Below are positions 37,981-52,800 of a stretch of 64,000 bases of DNA, piece after piece (the first letter of the stretch is position 1; each line of letters opens with the position of its first letter). The position numbers and the translations under genes are program-made. Under the pieces are notes generated by a model that was given only the letters and a program-made list of their open reading frames with translations, was not told the origin of the DNA and made no database searches. The DNA comes from Myripristis murdjan (lineage: Eukaryota; Chordata; Actinopteri; Holocentriformes; Holocentridae), in contig NC_043989.1 of the NCBI RefSeq assembly GCF_902150065.1, positions 25,239,667 through 25,303,666 of the forward strand. The letters are read 5' to 3'.

Positions 37981-38377
37981 TCACCAGCTCCCGCCCCTCC
38001 TCGTGCCGCAGCGGCTCTAGTTGGCTTGTCAGCCCGATGAGGCTCGCGGCATCATGTTGCAGATGTGGAAACTGTCAGATAGATGTTAGCTTCGGTTACA
38101 ATAAAAGTGATTATCGGCTCGCCGTACAGCAGACCGTCCTCGGCTGTAGCTCTGTAACTAGTCCGATAACAGACAGCAGAGTCCGTGACATCAGTATGTA
38201 AGCTGTCCTGGGACTCCCGCCCGCCTTTTAAGCAGCTCTAAAGTGAGTGGTAAGTGGAGTGCGGGTTAGCCTCTAGCATGGTAGCTAACTTGAGGTTTGT
38301 GTCAGTCTCCCGCTAACTGCCAACTGACTGAACACCGACACGACACAGAAAAGTCCGCCTTTCTCTCAGAATAAGAG
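37980..38377 (+). promoter_or_regulatory. Probable cenpf promoter and 5' UTR exon
   Basis: The sequence here is richer in G+C and CpG than its surroundings. It has GC-box-like CCGCCCC at 37991 and CCCGCCCGCC around 38216-38225, and leads to a good splice donor (AATAAGAG|GTGAGC) at 38377/38378. The coding exon begins at 39858, so at least one leader intron is implied. A likely acceptor is CCAG at about 39807. The location is inferred from composition and splice signals. Confidence 0.4.
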
Positions 38378-39857
38378 GTGAGCTTGCGACTAACTCGCTG
38401 ACATTGTGCTGTTTCCGCTTGACACTAAACTGATGAATAAGCCGAAGTGCTGTGTAATTATTATCAGGTTGTCACTTCGCTGTACTCTCGCACTATTCAA
38501 ACCGCGTGACCGTCATTGCAGCGATAATGTGCGACGTTTACAGGCCAGGGTCCAGCTTCTGTCAGGCTGCCTCGTCTCACCTCCACTGAGGGTTTATTCC
38601 GCCTGCCTTTATTTATGAAACTTAAATATAAGTATGGCTCGACTGGCTCTTTTGGGAGGCTGCATGTGCGACATGTTGAGTTGGCTCTTGTTTTCAGTAA
38701 CTTAACCCAATGTAAACACACACACACACAGACACACAACTAAAAGTTGAAACAGCATTCCTACAATGGTATTGTTTTGGTGCCATTGTAGCCACCGTGG
38801 TGTGTGTCACACTGAGCCACCTGTCAGGTGAACTCGGCATACTTTAAGCTCCTCCACAGCATTTCTTACCGCTCTTGTCATCACATGAATGAAAACTGCG
38901 ATGACATAACGTGTGAGCGATGACTGAAACAATGAGGTGCATCTTTGGAGGATCTCACTGGGGTTACTGCTGTTAATGGCCTTAAGGCGAGAACGCATGT
39001 GGAAACTTGATTCAGTTTGAATCTGCTCAGGCTTAGTCTGGCCTTGACTTTTCAATCAGGCTTTTCTTCATTCCAAACCGCTTGTGTGTTTGTGTGTGTC
39101 TCTGTGTGTATTTGAGAACGCATGTTCATATGTAGATATTAATGGCAAATGCACTATTTATATATGTAATGTAGAAACAACTGTCAAACATGGTGAATTC
39201 TGAGCCAAGAAATTATTGTGGCTTGTGCGAACATTTAACTTTTGCAGTGGTGTGGGTGTGGGAGGTTTGTCTATTTTCAACTGGAAGTGCTGTTGGAAAC
39301 TGGCAGCCAATCTGGTTGGAAAACACTGAGTCACAGCAGCACACTGCTGACTACCAGCGTCTCCTTGGGGGATCAGAGCCTTAGTAACAAAACATATCCA
39401 AAGAGAGGACTCACAGCTAGATATGCCACTAATTGAAACATGCCCACACTAATGTTGTATAGATTGTATTCTGTGTTAGAACACACACACACACACACAC
39501 ACACCTGCCTGCACCTCACTGAACTTCACTTTGCATTTTCTCTATTGCAGTCTATGTTTTCTGCCTGGCTCCCATGGCTCCTGAATCTGTCGGCCTGGAA
39601 TAGGGCAGGCCCGTTACCGCATTGCTTTGTGGATGCCAAACTTCATGAGCCACTCCAACTTATTCGGACACCAAACTGCCTTTTAGAATAGAAAGTGGTG
39701 GTTTTGCTTACCCACCAAAGTGGCTTGTGGAGCAGGCAAACTGAAAAGGTAAAACGTTTTGCCAGCCTTAAGTTTTGCAGCTGGTGTTGACTTGCCACCC
39801 TGGCCAGGAGGGATCAGTAGGCAGTGGTGGAGCGGTCAGGCCCAGGCAGAGAGAGAG

Positions 39858-40193
39858 ATGAGCTGGGCTCAGGAAGACTGGACTGTAGGGTTGTCTGGAC
39901 GGGTCCTGCAAAAGGTGAAGGAGCTGCAGGTCCAGCAGGAGAGACTGTCCAGAGAGAACAGGCAGAGGCAGCTGCAGCTGGACAACAGCCAGGCTGCCCT
40001 CGACAAACAGAATGCTAAGGTACAGACTGCCATACTGGTTTAGGACCAGCAGATTTTCTTAAATCTAAATGAATGTATCTCCTAATGACAGAATTTTTTG
40101 CTCTTGTTGGCTTAAGCATGAAGTGATGCTGCTCCTCATAAAAAATAAGCAGAATTGCAAATATTTGCAAGTGTCTATCTATCTATCTATCTA

Positions 40194-40226
<33 letters not shown>

Positions 40227-43200
40227 ATATGTGTGTGTATTTTGTGTGTGTATGTATTTGGTTGACTGACTGAGGAAGCAATTTGAAGACATCACTTTTT
40301 GGCTCTGCTGACCTCTGATGAGCATATGTTGTTATTTTTGTCACTTAAATGGTGAAAAAATAATTGATAGACTAAATAGCTGCAATACTAATTGAGGCAA
40401 GAGATGAGGCAATGTAGTTTCATGTATTAGGCTATATGAGGTCACATAACATGGTTCTTTCTTAACACTGTGAAGTGCTTATTCTTTCTCATGTTTAGTT
40501 TGGAGGACCTAGATTCTTATTTTTTGTATACTGTGAAGAGTGTCTGTATTAATCATATTTATTATTGGTGAATGTAACACTTAATTTATAATGCTATTTT
40601 GACACACATTTCACCTTTGTCAAGGCTGCAGATCCATTGGTTTGGATATTGCACTATTCCCAAATTGCAGCTTTGATAATATTTCAATTAATTGTTCGGT
40701 CCTAATTATTTTTTATAGCATTTTGCCTTGAATATTACATTTGACATCTCTGTGGTATCTTTCTGACATTGTCAACAACCTCTCACATGAATTGTGGTGA
40801 GTCCTCAAATTTACCTTACCTTTCTTCCTAAAAAGTTTTTTTTGTGTGTGTTCTCTCCTGTCCTCTCCCTCCAGTATGAGGAGGTGCGCGTGGAGCTCCA
40901 GGTGGTGCAGAGGGAGCTCAAGGGTGCCCGGGAGGAGGTCCAGACCGCTGTGTCCTCCAAGGAGCGACTGTCTCAGGAACTTCAGACCAAGCAGGCCCAG
41001 GTCTGCTCTCTGGAGGGCCAGTTGGATGCTGCTCGCACCCACACCCAAAATCTCACCCAGGAGGTTAAAAGGTCAGTGCTGGGAAAAATTAAAGGGTTGT
41101 GCCTTTTTTAATTAGGATGAGGGACTGTTCTATTTATTTTAATCTATGTTATGTTTTGTTTTTTTGTTTCAGTGGGAATGTGAATAGGTTTCCATGCCTT
41201 GCTACAAATGAAATTTCCCATTAAGGACATAAAAAGTTAATTTTGTCAATAAAATACATGTTTGTATTGATGTATGTATGATATGGTGTATCTATAGCAG
41301 GGAATTTTCACAGTGAAATGAATCCTAAAAGCCATGTTTAATGTCATACATCAGCATAGTGAATTGGTTTTGTGCCATTTTTTCCTCATGTGTAAAGGTA
41401 CTTGATGTCTGTAATGGAAGAGAAAGATAACATCTCAATCTATTTTTCCCAGTGAACCTTACACCAAGCTAGACTAAACTGTTTTGTGAAAGGAACTGAT
41501 CAGATAAGTTCCTTGAATTGGTATCAGCAGTGCAAAAATGACATTAGTGGATCTTCAGTATAAATTGGAGACTCTGAAAGGATTTTTGTATTATCTAGGG
41601 CTGGTTTGGCATCTTTTTCTTGATGTAACTGCTCTGTTTGTGTTGCTGATGAAACTTTAATGATCCCTGTGGGTAAATTGGATGACATAGGTTAATTTGA
41701 TGTGATATCAACTGACAAAGCCTTCATCTGTGCTGCTGAACCTTACTTTGTGTGTCTCATTGCTCCTCCTAACTTTTTGCTTTATTCTGTACCTCTCTCT
41801 GTCTGTCTCCCCTGCCAGGCTGGAGGCAGAGCTGGAGAAGCTGCAGAACAGCAGCAGGTCAGGAGACTCCAGCCTGTTCTCCACTCCCTGCTGGAATATG
41901 TCCTCACCCTGGGAAAGCAACAGCATAGGCCTGTAACTTTATGGTGCTCTCTCTGTGTCTGTTCTCTGCTCAGAAGACTGCTGCGTCGTCTGTTTCCTGT
42001 CTTGCTGTTCATATGTATGGTAGTATAGTGTGGGAAATTCAATGGAAAACCACAGGTCTCCCAAATGAGCAGAGAGGTCATAAAAGAATTCCCATGGCTC
42101 CGTCCTCCCCCTTCCTCCTCCTCTCTCTGTTCTTTGGGGACTGTTGTGTTTTCTTTTGCTCATCTTATCCTTAGACTCAATGAGCAGCTTAGGTTCTTTA
42201 CTGCTGTTGTTCCTTGTTGGGCACCGATTTTTGTGTGGAAACTTCAATGTTGTGTTTTTGTCCTGTAGGCGGCAGAAGGGAGAGGAGACTGGGGCACCGA
42301 GGAGAAGGAGACAGCCAGCCGCCGCACACCCGAGTGAGTACGAGTGTGTGTCAACACTGAGTCCGTCCGTTTTTTTTTTTTTTCAGTTGGAAGCTCTCGT
42401 TGTCTTGTTGTAGGATTTGGCTCAGTTTTTCTCGGTGAAACTGGCCATGTGATTTTTTTGACCGCTCTGCTGTTGTCATGGCGTTATGGTCAATAAGAGG
42501 CAAATTCATGTCAGTCAGACAATGTACGACTCTTAACTCATTGAAAAGTCAAGCCTGTTCTTCAGTGAGCGCTATGTAGCTGACAAAAGTTAGAAGTGAG
42601 TTGTGTTACTGTGAAACTTTAACCTGTCTGTTCTAGGCATGGGCCAATATTACAATTTCATGTCATTTACAATATTATCCTGATAATCATTTATATATAC
42701 TTAAAACTCTTAAATGGCACTGAAATATACTGGAATCACTTTACCTCACATTATGTTAAGAAGATTGTTTTATTGGATATATGAGTCAGGAAATCAATAT
42801 AGGACTGTATGTTAGTGAGCTTTTTCAAGTCACTCTTATGAGGATATTCACAGTTATCCTGATTTAGGATTATTCTCATAATGGAAGTTCACCATGATCA
42901 ACTTTTTGTGAGTGCTTTTTATCACAAACCCTGGTAAAATGCTATATCATCCCATCCCTAGCCAGTTCACACCTGAACTTCAAACTTTGTAACAGCTACT
43001 ACTGACATCTTCTCATGTGCAGAGAAAAAGTATAGATCATCATCACAAACAACATTTACAATGTGTTGTGTTCTAGCAGTTAATGCTGCTAAAATGTTTT
43101 AGATTTATGTCTGTCTCTCCTCTCCCATTCAGCAACAGCTTCAGTTCTCAGATGCGCCCTCAGGCTCATTACCACGACAACAGCACAAGAGCACGCCCCA

Positions 43201-45825
43201 CCGCCACCCGTCCAACCAATCGGACTCCTTTTCCACTCCCCTGGCTGCATTTCCATGGGAACGGGATAACTCCAGGACAACAGCCAGGGCATGCCCTCCT
43301 CCCTCTCCGCAGGCGGCCTCATCTGATGCCATAAGTCGAGGCCAGGTGGAACAGGGGGATTATGGGAAGGCAGAGGACTCCAGGAGAGAGACAGACAGTG
43401 AGTTGGGGTGTTAAGGTGTCACCGTGACAAAGTAGTTTAAGTTTCCTATTTGCCGTTTGTCAAGATAAGCCCACACCTTATGCCAGTAATGTAGTGTTTG
43501 TGATCTGTGTCATAACTTTGATACAATGTTTTGCTGTAGATTATAATGGGAATAGGAGGGATTGAAATTAAGGCCAGATGATGAATTTTTACTGAACTTA
43601 TGATTAGCATGTAGTTTGCATCAGCGGGGGTTACCACAATTAAATCAGTGTAGAGGAAACTGCCAAAGTCTTGTTTGACGTTACCCAGTGTAACCTCAAA
43701 CACTTCTTACATAACAGGTTGCTGAGGAGCCACTGGCTCATCCAAAGACTCCTCGGCCTGCTTTCAGACTGGCACGATGATGAGTGATTCATTGTGTACT
43801 TTATATTTTATAGGTGTAATTAGCACCCCCTCCCCTTATGTGTGTTTGCTCAGAGCAGGAAGGGGGACGGTACAGGGTGAAACAATAAAGGTTTCCCTTA
43901 GCTGCTGAAGCACAGAGGGGGAGGGGAGGTGCAGTGTTTACTTTAGGTGTGCTTTTTGGCTGGCTGCATGATGTGTGTTTCTGTATTCCTTTGCCTGCAA
44001 GACTGTTGGGAAAGTGTGTGTTATGGTGTTTTCCGTGTGTGTGTGTCTGCCTGCCATCATGTTCCCATCCACTGTAATCCACTGTGTAATCCTTTTGTTA
44101 TGCTGCTGTACTTGATGGTGTGATAGTCAAAACCAAGCAATTTAACAGGGTATTTGAGCTTGGAGCTAGCTAAGGCCACTCCACCTGGTTTTAAACAGTA
44201 GTCCCTAAAACTTTCAGATTCAGCTAAGCACAGAAGAAAATTAGCTGCATCTGATATCACTCCAGTGATGGTAACACACACGCAATTTATTTTTGGTACC
44301 TCTGATGTACCAGACTGCTATTACCCCCATATAGATCAAACTCTATACCAGATTTATAATTCACACATTCTGGGATTTTGTTTGATTTTTTTTCTGAAGG
44401 TCTGATATAAGAAAATAATCAGCGGCGAAATCAAACAACAATGGCACAAGTAACAGTATATCTGTGAAATGCCAAATGCCAATAGGTAGCAAAGTAGGCA
44501 TACAGTATTTTACACAATATATTATTCTTTTTTCCCCTTTTGCGAGATGGTTATGAGGTGATCAGGACCCCCTCAAAATTTGAGAGGGTTGAAATGTTGT
44601 TAAACAAGGAATAAGGAACAGAGTACAATTGTGATATACAAAGTACTGCAGTAACAGATTAGACTGTGGCGCAGCAGAAATTACTTCAGCCTAGAATTAG
44701 GAAATCAACAGTGTGAAGCCGACAGGCCTTGTGAACGTGCAGCGTGCAGAGGGGGAGCGGCTCTGGTTGTCAATGATCCTCTCTGTATGGATTGACCCCG
44801 TTTGTCAGGCTCCAGCTTTCTGTTGCTGTTGTGTTGTGGCTGTCTAATGTACAATTTCTGGATTTGTTTATGTGTGTGTTCCCCAGTGTTGCCTCTCCCC
44901 TCTTTTCCATCATCAGCCTCCACCCACTCAACCACCTTTGACCCATTTAAAGCAGAATCCACCCTATAATAGCATTCAAATGTTTTTCTTACTCTTATTT
45001 GGCTGTACAAAAGTAGTCCATATCTGTGAATATGTCCAACAGAGAGAGTCTTCATAATAATAATAACAATGAATAATGAATAAGACTTGTTTCCCCTGAC
45101 AATTACATGATACCTGTGGGTATAAATACAAGTATTAGAAATATTTGTTTTTTGCCTCATGTAATGACAGGGCTCTTTTGCTGCATTTTCCACACTTATA
45201 ATATAAAATGGATAGTTCAATATGCAGTGCAAGTAATATTTTATTGTATCCATTTCATGAAACATAATTGGTCCTCATCTTCCTCAACAGTTGATTTCCT
45301 GTTGTTTTTGCCCCACTGGGAAGCAGAGGCCAATATGTCACCATATTGGTGTGCTAGCAGATAGGTCCAAAGCAGCGTATCTCCAAATCTATAAGCTAGA
45401 TCGCCATGAAATGTAGCGGCAACATTCATATTGCCTTGAGGATGAAACCTGTCAATTTTGGTAACTCTATCACTCTGAGACCTTGAAGGGTAAAGCTGAA
45501 TAAATTATAGACTCACTTTTGGATTCTCTTTAAGCTTTTATACCCCAGTGGACTTTGTATCTTCGTAGCGTTGACAGTCATCAACCTGTGTGTCTCTGTG
45601 TGTCTGGTCTGTCCACCAGCACGTGTGTCAGAGCTGCAGAGTCGTGTGTGTGCTCTGGAGGAGGAGCTGCGAGCTGAGGCCCAGAGGTTGAAGTTGTCTC
45701 AGGAGGAGTTGGCACAGAGCAGGAAGGAGCTGGCAGCTAAGGATCTCAACCTGCAGAGAGCCAGTGACAAGATTAGCCTTGCACATACACGCATGGCCCA
45801 GGAGAGTGAACGGGTAACACACACA

Positions 45826-45889
<64 letters not shown>

Positions 45890-46757
45890 CTGGTATGCAA
45901 TAATAATAACAATAAAACCTCATTTGTTTTAATCAGGTTTCACAATGATTTAAATGTGCTGTGAATAGCATTTTTAAACAGCAGTATTTCATTGTGGGAT
46001 TAATTGACACCTTGGTGTAATAACAGTAAACAAATGTTCATAAGTAACTTCAGTCAATGGGTTTCTCTGTGGATACAGTGAAGAGAATACATTTAATAGT
46101 GATTTTTAAAAGTGATTTTTTTTTTTTTGTCCCTTTGCCTTTTCATTCCCTCCATCTGTTAACATGAGAAACTCTGAGAGCAGCTCCCTCTTCCTGCTCT
46201 GTGCCATAAAGCAACAGCACATTTAAAGTGAAATTGGACCCAGTGAAAAGACAGTGTAGAGGCGGGCAGTATACCAGCTCTGTTTACAAATAAATTCATG
46301 TCTCAAATGATGATTTATTGATGTTAAAATGCCAGACAACATGCAGCACCAAATAAAAGCTAACGTCATGCGGAGATTATTAGAGATAAAGAACTGTGTA
46401 AGAGTATAAAATTGTATAATTCGATAAAGGAATCACATCAACACAAGACAGTAGCAATAGTTTTAAAGTTATTAAAATTTATACAAGAACATAAACATGA
46501 ACCCAGGTGTGACTTCTTATGTACACACACAAATAGGCAAAAAAATTTACTGTGATACATACATTTGACTGTGTGTGCGTGTGTGTGCATGTGCGTGTGT
46601 GTGCGCACCAGGCATCTGGAGCTGAGCAGAGGCTGAGGCAGCTGCAGGAGGAGCTGAAGTGTCAGAGGCAGAATGCCGACAGCAGCCGACTGCAGCACCA
46701 ACAGCGCACCAAGGAGCTGGAAAAACAGCATCAGAGGGTGAGAGAGAGGGAGAGAGA

Positions 46758-46855
<98 letters not shown>

Positions 46856-49800
46856 CTAAATGGCACCAAGAGTTTATATTTTCTATTCTTTCTTTTCTTT
46901 TCTTTCTTTTTTCTGTCTTCTTTCTGTGTTGTGTGCCAGGATTTGTTGGAGCTTCAGAAGGAGAAACAGTGTCTGGAGAAGCAGCAGCAGCAGGAAGTGA
47001 ACAAACTCAACCAGGAGCTCCAGCAGGCCAGGACACTCCACAATGCCCTACAGGCTCAAGCTGACAAGGTACACACACACACACACACACACACACTCTC
47101 TCTCTCTTGCACATGCTCAAGATCACACGCATTCCAAACACTTGTAGCTTAGCCTAACAAGGTGCAAATCACTCTAATGCTCCCTTTTGTAGACATATGC
47201 TTGCCTAGTTTAAACCTTAAAGGAACAGTTCACCCTTAATACAGCTAAAAATATTTTCCTATTTACCTCTAGCACAGTCTATTCATCCACTTAGTTTCTG
47301 TGTGGCTTGGTGAGGTTTACAGTCTGTCTCCCTTCACCGTAACACAGTTGCACTGGATAGGTATTCTTTAGTAGAGCTCAAACTGGCAAAATTTTACTGA
47401 TGAAACACTCACCAGCAGCAGCTCTTTCCAAAAACACTGATATGGATACCTGACTTGAACCAAAGCCCTCAGGGATGAACAGTTCCACTGAGAACTATTT
47501 CCTGCCGTAGCTCACCAGCAAATTGTGTTGCATATATATTTGGCAGTTTGAACTACACAAAATCCAGCCACCCAGCCCCAGTGCGCTGGGGTGAAGGGAG
47601 ACAGAGTGGAGCCCTCAGCAAGTCACACAGAAACTGACTGGGTGAATAGAATGCATCTGGGGATAGATGGGAAAATTTCTGTTTTGTTTTTTTTTGTTTG
47701 TTTTTTTCTATTTTGGATGAATTGTTCTCTGAAAGTGTGTTATGTATCAAATGTATCAACACTGGAAACTGCGAGGCCCTCTGTGATACACATACTTTTT
47801 ATCTGTAGCATTCATGTCTTTTCTGTTTCCTCAGCCATTTCCCGTCTATCCCTCTTCTTTCTCTTTCCCTCTGTCTGTCCTCAGGGATTGTGTTGTTTGT
47901 ATCAGAGGTCAATAAACTAATGTCACTTCTTCTCCCACGCTTGCTTCTTGCCCTTGCTTGTCGTTTTTCTTGCTCTCCTTTTCACTCTCTTGCTCTCTGT
48001 GCCTCCCCCCTCCTCCTCCCTGTTCTCTCCTCCTCTTCCTCCCCTCCTCCTGGTTTCATCCCAGTGGAAGGGTTGAGCGGCACAGGTAATAACCGTGTGA
48101 CTGTGTTTTATGATGCAGAATGCGTTGGCTATGGGAGTGTGAAACACACTCATAACCTGTAACTTTTGTGTGTGAACAAGAAACAGTCAGCATTCTCATT
48201 AAGGGAGGCATGACAGCATGACGATGGGGGTGAAGATACATTGAAGATGTGTGTTTGGGGGAGGGGGGTGCATGACAGGAGAGAGAGGCGTATGTATGCG
48301 TCTGAGGATGCAGTGTTTCCTTTTTTTGCCGTTGCGAGAAGGAATGCTGTTTTTTTTTTTCACCAGCATAATAATCATACTACAGATTTTTGTATTTGAG
48401 ATCAAAGGTGAGCTTCTTGACACCTACTAACCCAAGTGACTTCCATTCCTACACTTGCAGACAAGCTGTTTGTCATGATGGTGCATAAATTTTTAACAAA
48501 GGGTATTCAGTCTCCCCACAATGTCTATACAAACTTCACAGTAAGCCCTCTGGAAACCACACAGACGTTATCTCAGTTAATCTGATAAGGCTTCAGAGCG
48601 TGCACACACACATGCACACCTACGTCCATACACACAATAGAGGCACAGTTTGTATTGAGCCAACTCACGTACTTGCAAAACTGAAATGCCATTCAGTTGC
48701 TGATAGCACTCATTTCATGGAGTTTTAGTTATGCAGTTTTGACATTTATCTATCTCCAAACCAACCATACTGCATTTTTTTGACAAATCACATTTTTGCT
48801 GTTTAAAACCAAAACCAAGTAGCCCACATAAAACGCCCAATGTTAGAACACAGACAACAACATGTCTTTAATTGCTATTTAATGCATCACAAAGTCTAAT
48901 CAAAGCTCTTGCCAGTAAGCAGGTCATTACAATGTCAGGCTCTGAGTAGAAGCTTTCAGCAATCCTCACACTTGCCAAAGAGTGCGAAGAGAGAGGGGGA
49001 GGTAGAGAACGAACATAAAATCAGTCTGGCAGTTTCCAGAGACTGCATTAAAATCAAATATCTTATTATAATAATTTCAGAAAACCTCAGAAGTGCCGTC
49101 AGTGCCACATGCTGCAGATTTAACAACTCAAACTAATCTGTTTATTTGATTTGCATGTAGCCGTGGTTCATGTTTACCCTGCTCAAGGTAATTCGTATAA
49201 TTTTATATGTGAACTAGCAGGAAGCCAGATAGCCTGTTGAGGGTTTGAGTTAAGGCAGATGAGGTTCCTGCCGGAGAGGCAGTGAATTTGACATAACTAA
49301 CACACATCATGTCTTTTAGTATTATTATTATTATAATAACTATTGATCTCTTTTCCTTCCCATTTTCCTCCCCCCTTAACGTCCCTACCTCCACTGTTTT
49401 CCCTGACTGCTACTCCTGTGAAAATGGCCTCTCACTTTGAATGGCTTCACCTCTATTGTCTGTGCACACCGCTCTTCAGCTTGCCACATCATTGTCCTGC
49501 CATACTGCTTGCCTTTGTGGGCTTGTGGATTTTTGATTGTTCTTGGCTTATATTGAATCTTACCTCTCTCTCTCTGTTTCTCTGCCAGGTGTCTCTTCAG
49601 AAACAGGCATTGGACAAAGAGGTGGAGACTCTGCAAGAGAAACTGAAGTGGACAGAAGGACAGCTGCAGGAGAGCCAAAGAAAAGATGCACAGACGCAAG
49701 CCAAACTGATGGTAACACACACACACACACAGGCTTGGGATGTTCCCGAGTCCTGTGAGTCGGGGTCTAGATGCATCAATTATTCATAAGTGGGCACTGG

Positions 49801-52800
49801 TGGACAAAAGAATGGACTCAATTAATTTTTAAACAGCGTCTGAATCTGCCACGTGTCTAGCTTTTTGTTTTCATAATGAGCAAGTGGCAGCTTCAACATC
49901 AGCTACCAGACTGTCAAACACTTTGGCAGCTAACAAATATTCTAATCCTATTATACTTGGGGAAAAAATCAGATGACAAGCAGAATAAAAAATCTGGTAT
50001 CTTTTTTGGCCTTAGAGTTAAAGGCTCTTTGTTATCACACAGTTATACCACCAGCAGCACTTGGTACAGTAGCACTGTAAAGTAATCATAAGTCTCTATC
50101 GTTTGTCAGTGGTATTTCATTATAAGAACACCAACATTGTGCAGCAGTGTTGCAAGTGGGTGTCAAGTGATTCATTTTTAAAATAATTTTAATCACAGGG
50201 TAATCATGGTTTAATCATGATAAATCATGAATAATCATGTGTTAAATTACTTGCTTGCTTACCCTGTCACTGTTGTATAGTGTATTTTGGAAAAAATCGT
50301 TGCTCTACCCGACAGAGGTCATATGATGTTTTTCAATCCGGCTGACAGTCCATGGAAATCCCTTTAACAACTCCAACACTCAGATTTGTTGTCGTGACAG
50401 ATTTGACCCATATACCCTCCAACTCTCCAACAGCACTGCAACTCAACCCGCTACTAAGATTATTGGAAATAACATTCATAGTAAAAATGTTTGGCATTTG
50501 GCTGATATTTTAAACTTTTGTTCCAACAGAACAACATTTCAGCGCTGTGGTGTGTCCATGTGATTTTATTTCTGTCTTCTTCAGGGTGTCTTGTCATTCA
50601 TTTGCTTTATTAGTAGTATTCAACTAAGTCTGTGCTGGTGGCATGCACTGCATCATATGTGACATTGCATGGAGTTAAAGATTAAAGGTTCAAGTTCAAC
50701 ATTGTGTTCATTTTTTAATGTGTTATTGTCCACAAATTAATCACGTGTTAATGCATTCACTTTGACAACCCCAATTTAAACATAATTTGTAAAATTAAAG
50801 ATCAGATGCCTCTGTAAAAATGACTCCTCAGGACTGTTGCCATCACCTATTACAGAAAATAGGCTATAAAATCAGAGACAAATGTATGAAGCTGTCCTAA
50901 ACGTCGAAGAGAAGGGCACAAATCAGTGCTTATTTAGATGATAACAGTTCAGCTGAAAGCTGACACTGGAGAAAATTCGGCCCAAAGTTGAGTGTACAGC
51001 CGGTCAGCTGAGATCTATTTGATTTAATTCAGTTCAGTACACTCAATTAATTCAATGTTATTTATTTATTTATTGTTTTGCTCCCATACATTAGGAAGCT
51101 CTGCATGAGGCGGCAGGCGTGGCAGCAAGCCTGGAGCAGAGCAGGAAGAGAGAGAGAGCCCTGGAGGAGGAGGGGAAGAGACTGACAGAAGAGCGAGCTG
51201 AAGCCCTACACCTCCTCAAAGAACTACAGGGTGAGGACAAAGCTGTAGGCAAGACGGAGGAGTAGGAGGATGGGCGTTGTTGTTAATGGGATGAGTAATA
51301 ATCATGCTGCAATAAATGTAATAGATTACTGAATTGAATTTCCTGTAGGAGAATTGATTGCTGTCTTGCTCTTTTCTACATAGAGGTCAAAGGTCAGGGT
51401 CAGATGCAGAGCAGCAGCTGTGTAGCTGGTAGAGATTTTGTGTCTTGATCAAGGACACTTCAGCATAGAAGATACTTGTCAACGTGGGCTTGGACACTGG
51501 TTCTCCGGTTGTAGGGCAGAGTCCCAGGTCATTACGCCACCCTGTGGAATATTTTATAATTTTTTAAAGAAAATGAACAGGTGACATTTCCTGGCCAAGT
51601 ACAGAAGTCATAATGATTATTTAGATCCATTTTGAATTCATTTACCTTCTATACAAAAGGCTCATTGCTGCCCTCTCCTGGTCAATGACGGACGACCCTT
51701 ATCACAAGTCAAAATACAGTCAATCTATCCCAATTATTAACATTCTTATTAAAGGATGAACATACTGATGCTTTTTTCTCCACTGCCTGTGTGGTCTGTA
51801 GTTTCAGAAAAATTGATTTTGGTGTTGTGTTTGTTTATTTTCCTCAAACTCCAGACCAAAAAACTGCCCCAACACCCTCTGCACCACCTGTCCAGGTCTG
51901 TCCTGTAGGACAGAGCTTCTCCCCTCCACCCTGTTCTTCCCACCACCCCCGACCATCAGCCCATAGCAAGAGGCCCAGTGCTAGTGCCACCAAAGATGAG
52001 CAGGCGAGGGAAGAGGAGGGAGAGGAGAGGGGGGCACAAATTACGACAACGTTTCCCACTGACAGAGAACCGGGAGAAGGTATCGACTCTGAACACATCA
52101 CTGTCTTTGCCTGCTCCAGCTCTGAATGCTCACAAAGGAAAGGAGACAGAGGAAAAAGTAAGGAGATGGAGAGGAAGAGTGAAAATGAAACCAATGATTC
52201 AATGGGATGTGACAGCTCTGGGACAGAAGAGCACTCCAGTGCTGATGTGGTGCTCCCTCACTCCTCTCAATCCATTGCCGGGACTCCTACCAGTGGCACT
52301 GTGGATGACAATACTTCAATGCCTTCCCCTGAAAAGACCACGCTTCTCAGGTCCGAGCAGCCCGCAGCCTCTGAAGACCTATGCAAGGAGAACGCTGCAC
52401 TGCGTTCGGAGCTACAGGACGTCCGCGAAGAGCTCCAGAAACGTCTGGAGGACCTGGATGTCCAACGGCGGGCTGAGGCTGAGGCAAGGATGCGACTCAA
52501 ACAGCTGAGTCGTAAACACAGCAGCCAGGCCGGGGAGAGGGAGGAACAGGACAGGGAGAGGAAGGCCGAGCTGGAGAGGGAGAGGGCTGAGACGGAAAGG
52601 TTGAGAAAGACCCTGGCTGCCCTGGAGGCAGAGATCACGAGGGAAAGGGAGCAAAGAGAAAGGAAGAACCGAGGGGAGGACGGGGCAAAAGAGAAAACAC
52701 TGGAAGACAGGGAGAGCGAAATGATAGAGCAGAATTTTCAACTGAAGAAGCAGCTAGCGGAGGTGAAGGCACAGCTGGCTTTAGAGCGGGACGAGAGAGA

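Noticed and set aside
37683-38201. A 172-codon frame upstream of cenpf
   Set aside because: It covers the GC-rich promoter-like zone, has no domain and lacks homology that I recognise.
44705-45265. A 186-codon minus-strand gene inside a cenpf intron
   Set aside because: No known family, no splice context and unconstrained composition; a chance open frame.
46438-46869. A Ser-Leu-rich protein on the minus strand
   Set aside because: It is translation of the GA microsatellite and overlaps cenpf exon 7 in antisense.
51420-51545. A second SINE or a LINE tail (TCTTGATCAAGGACACTTCAG-like)
   Set aside because: A short block resembles the common fish 'cttgctcaaggacacttc' repeat, as does 35270-35300, but I could not define ends or a family.
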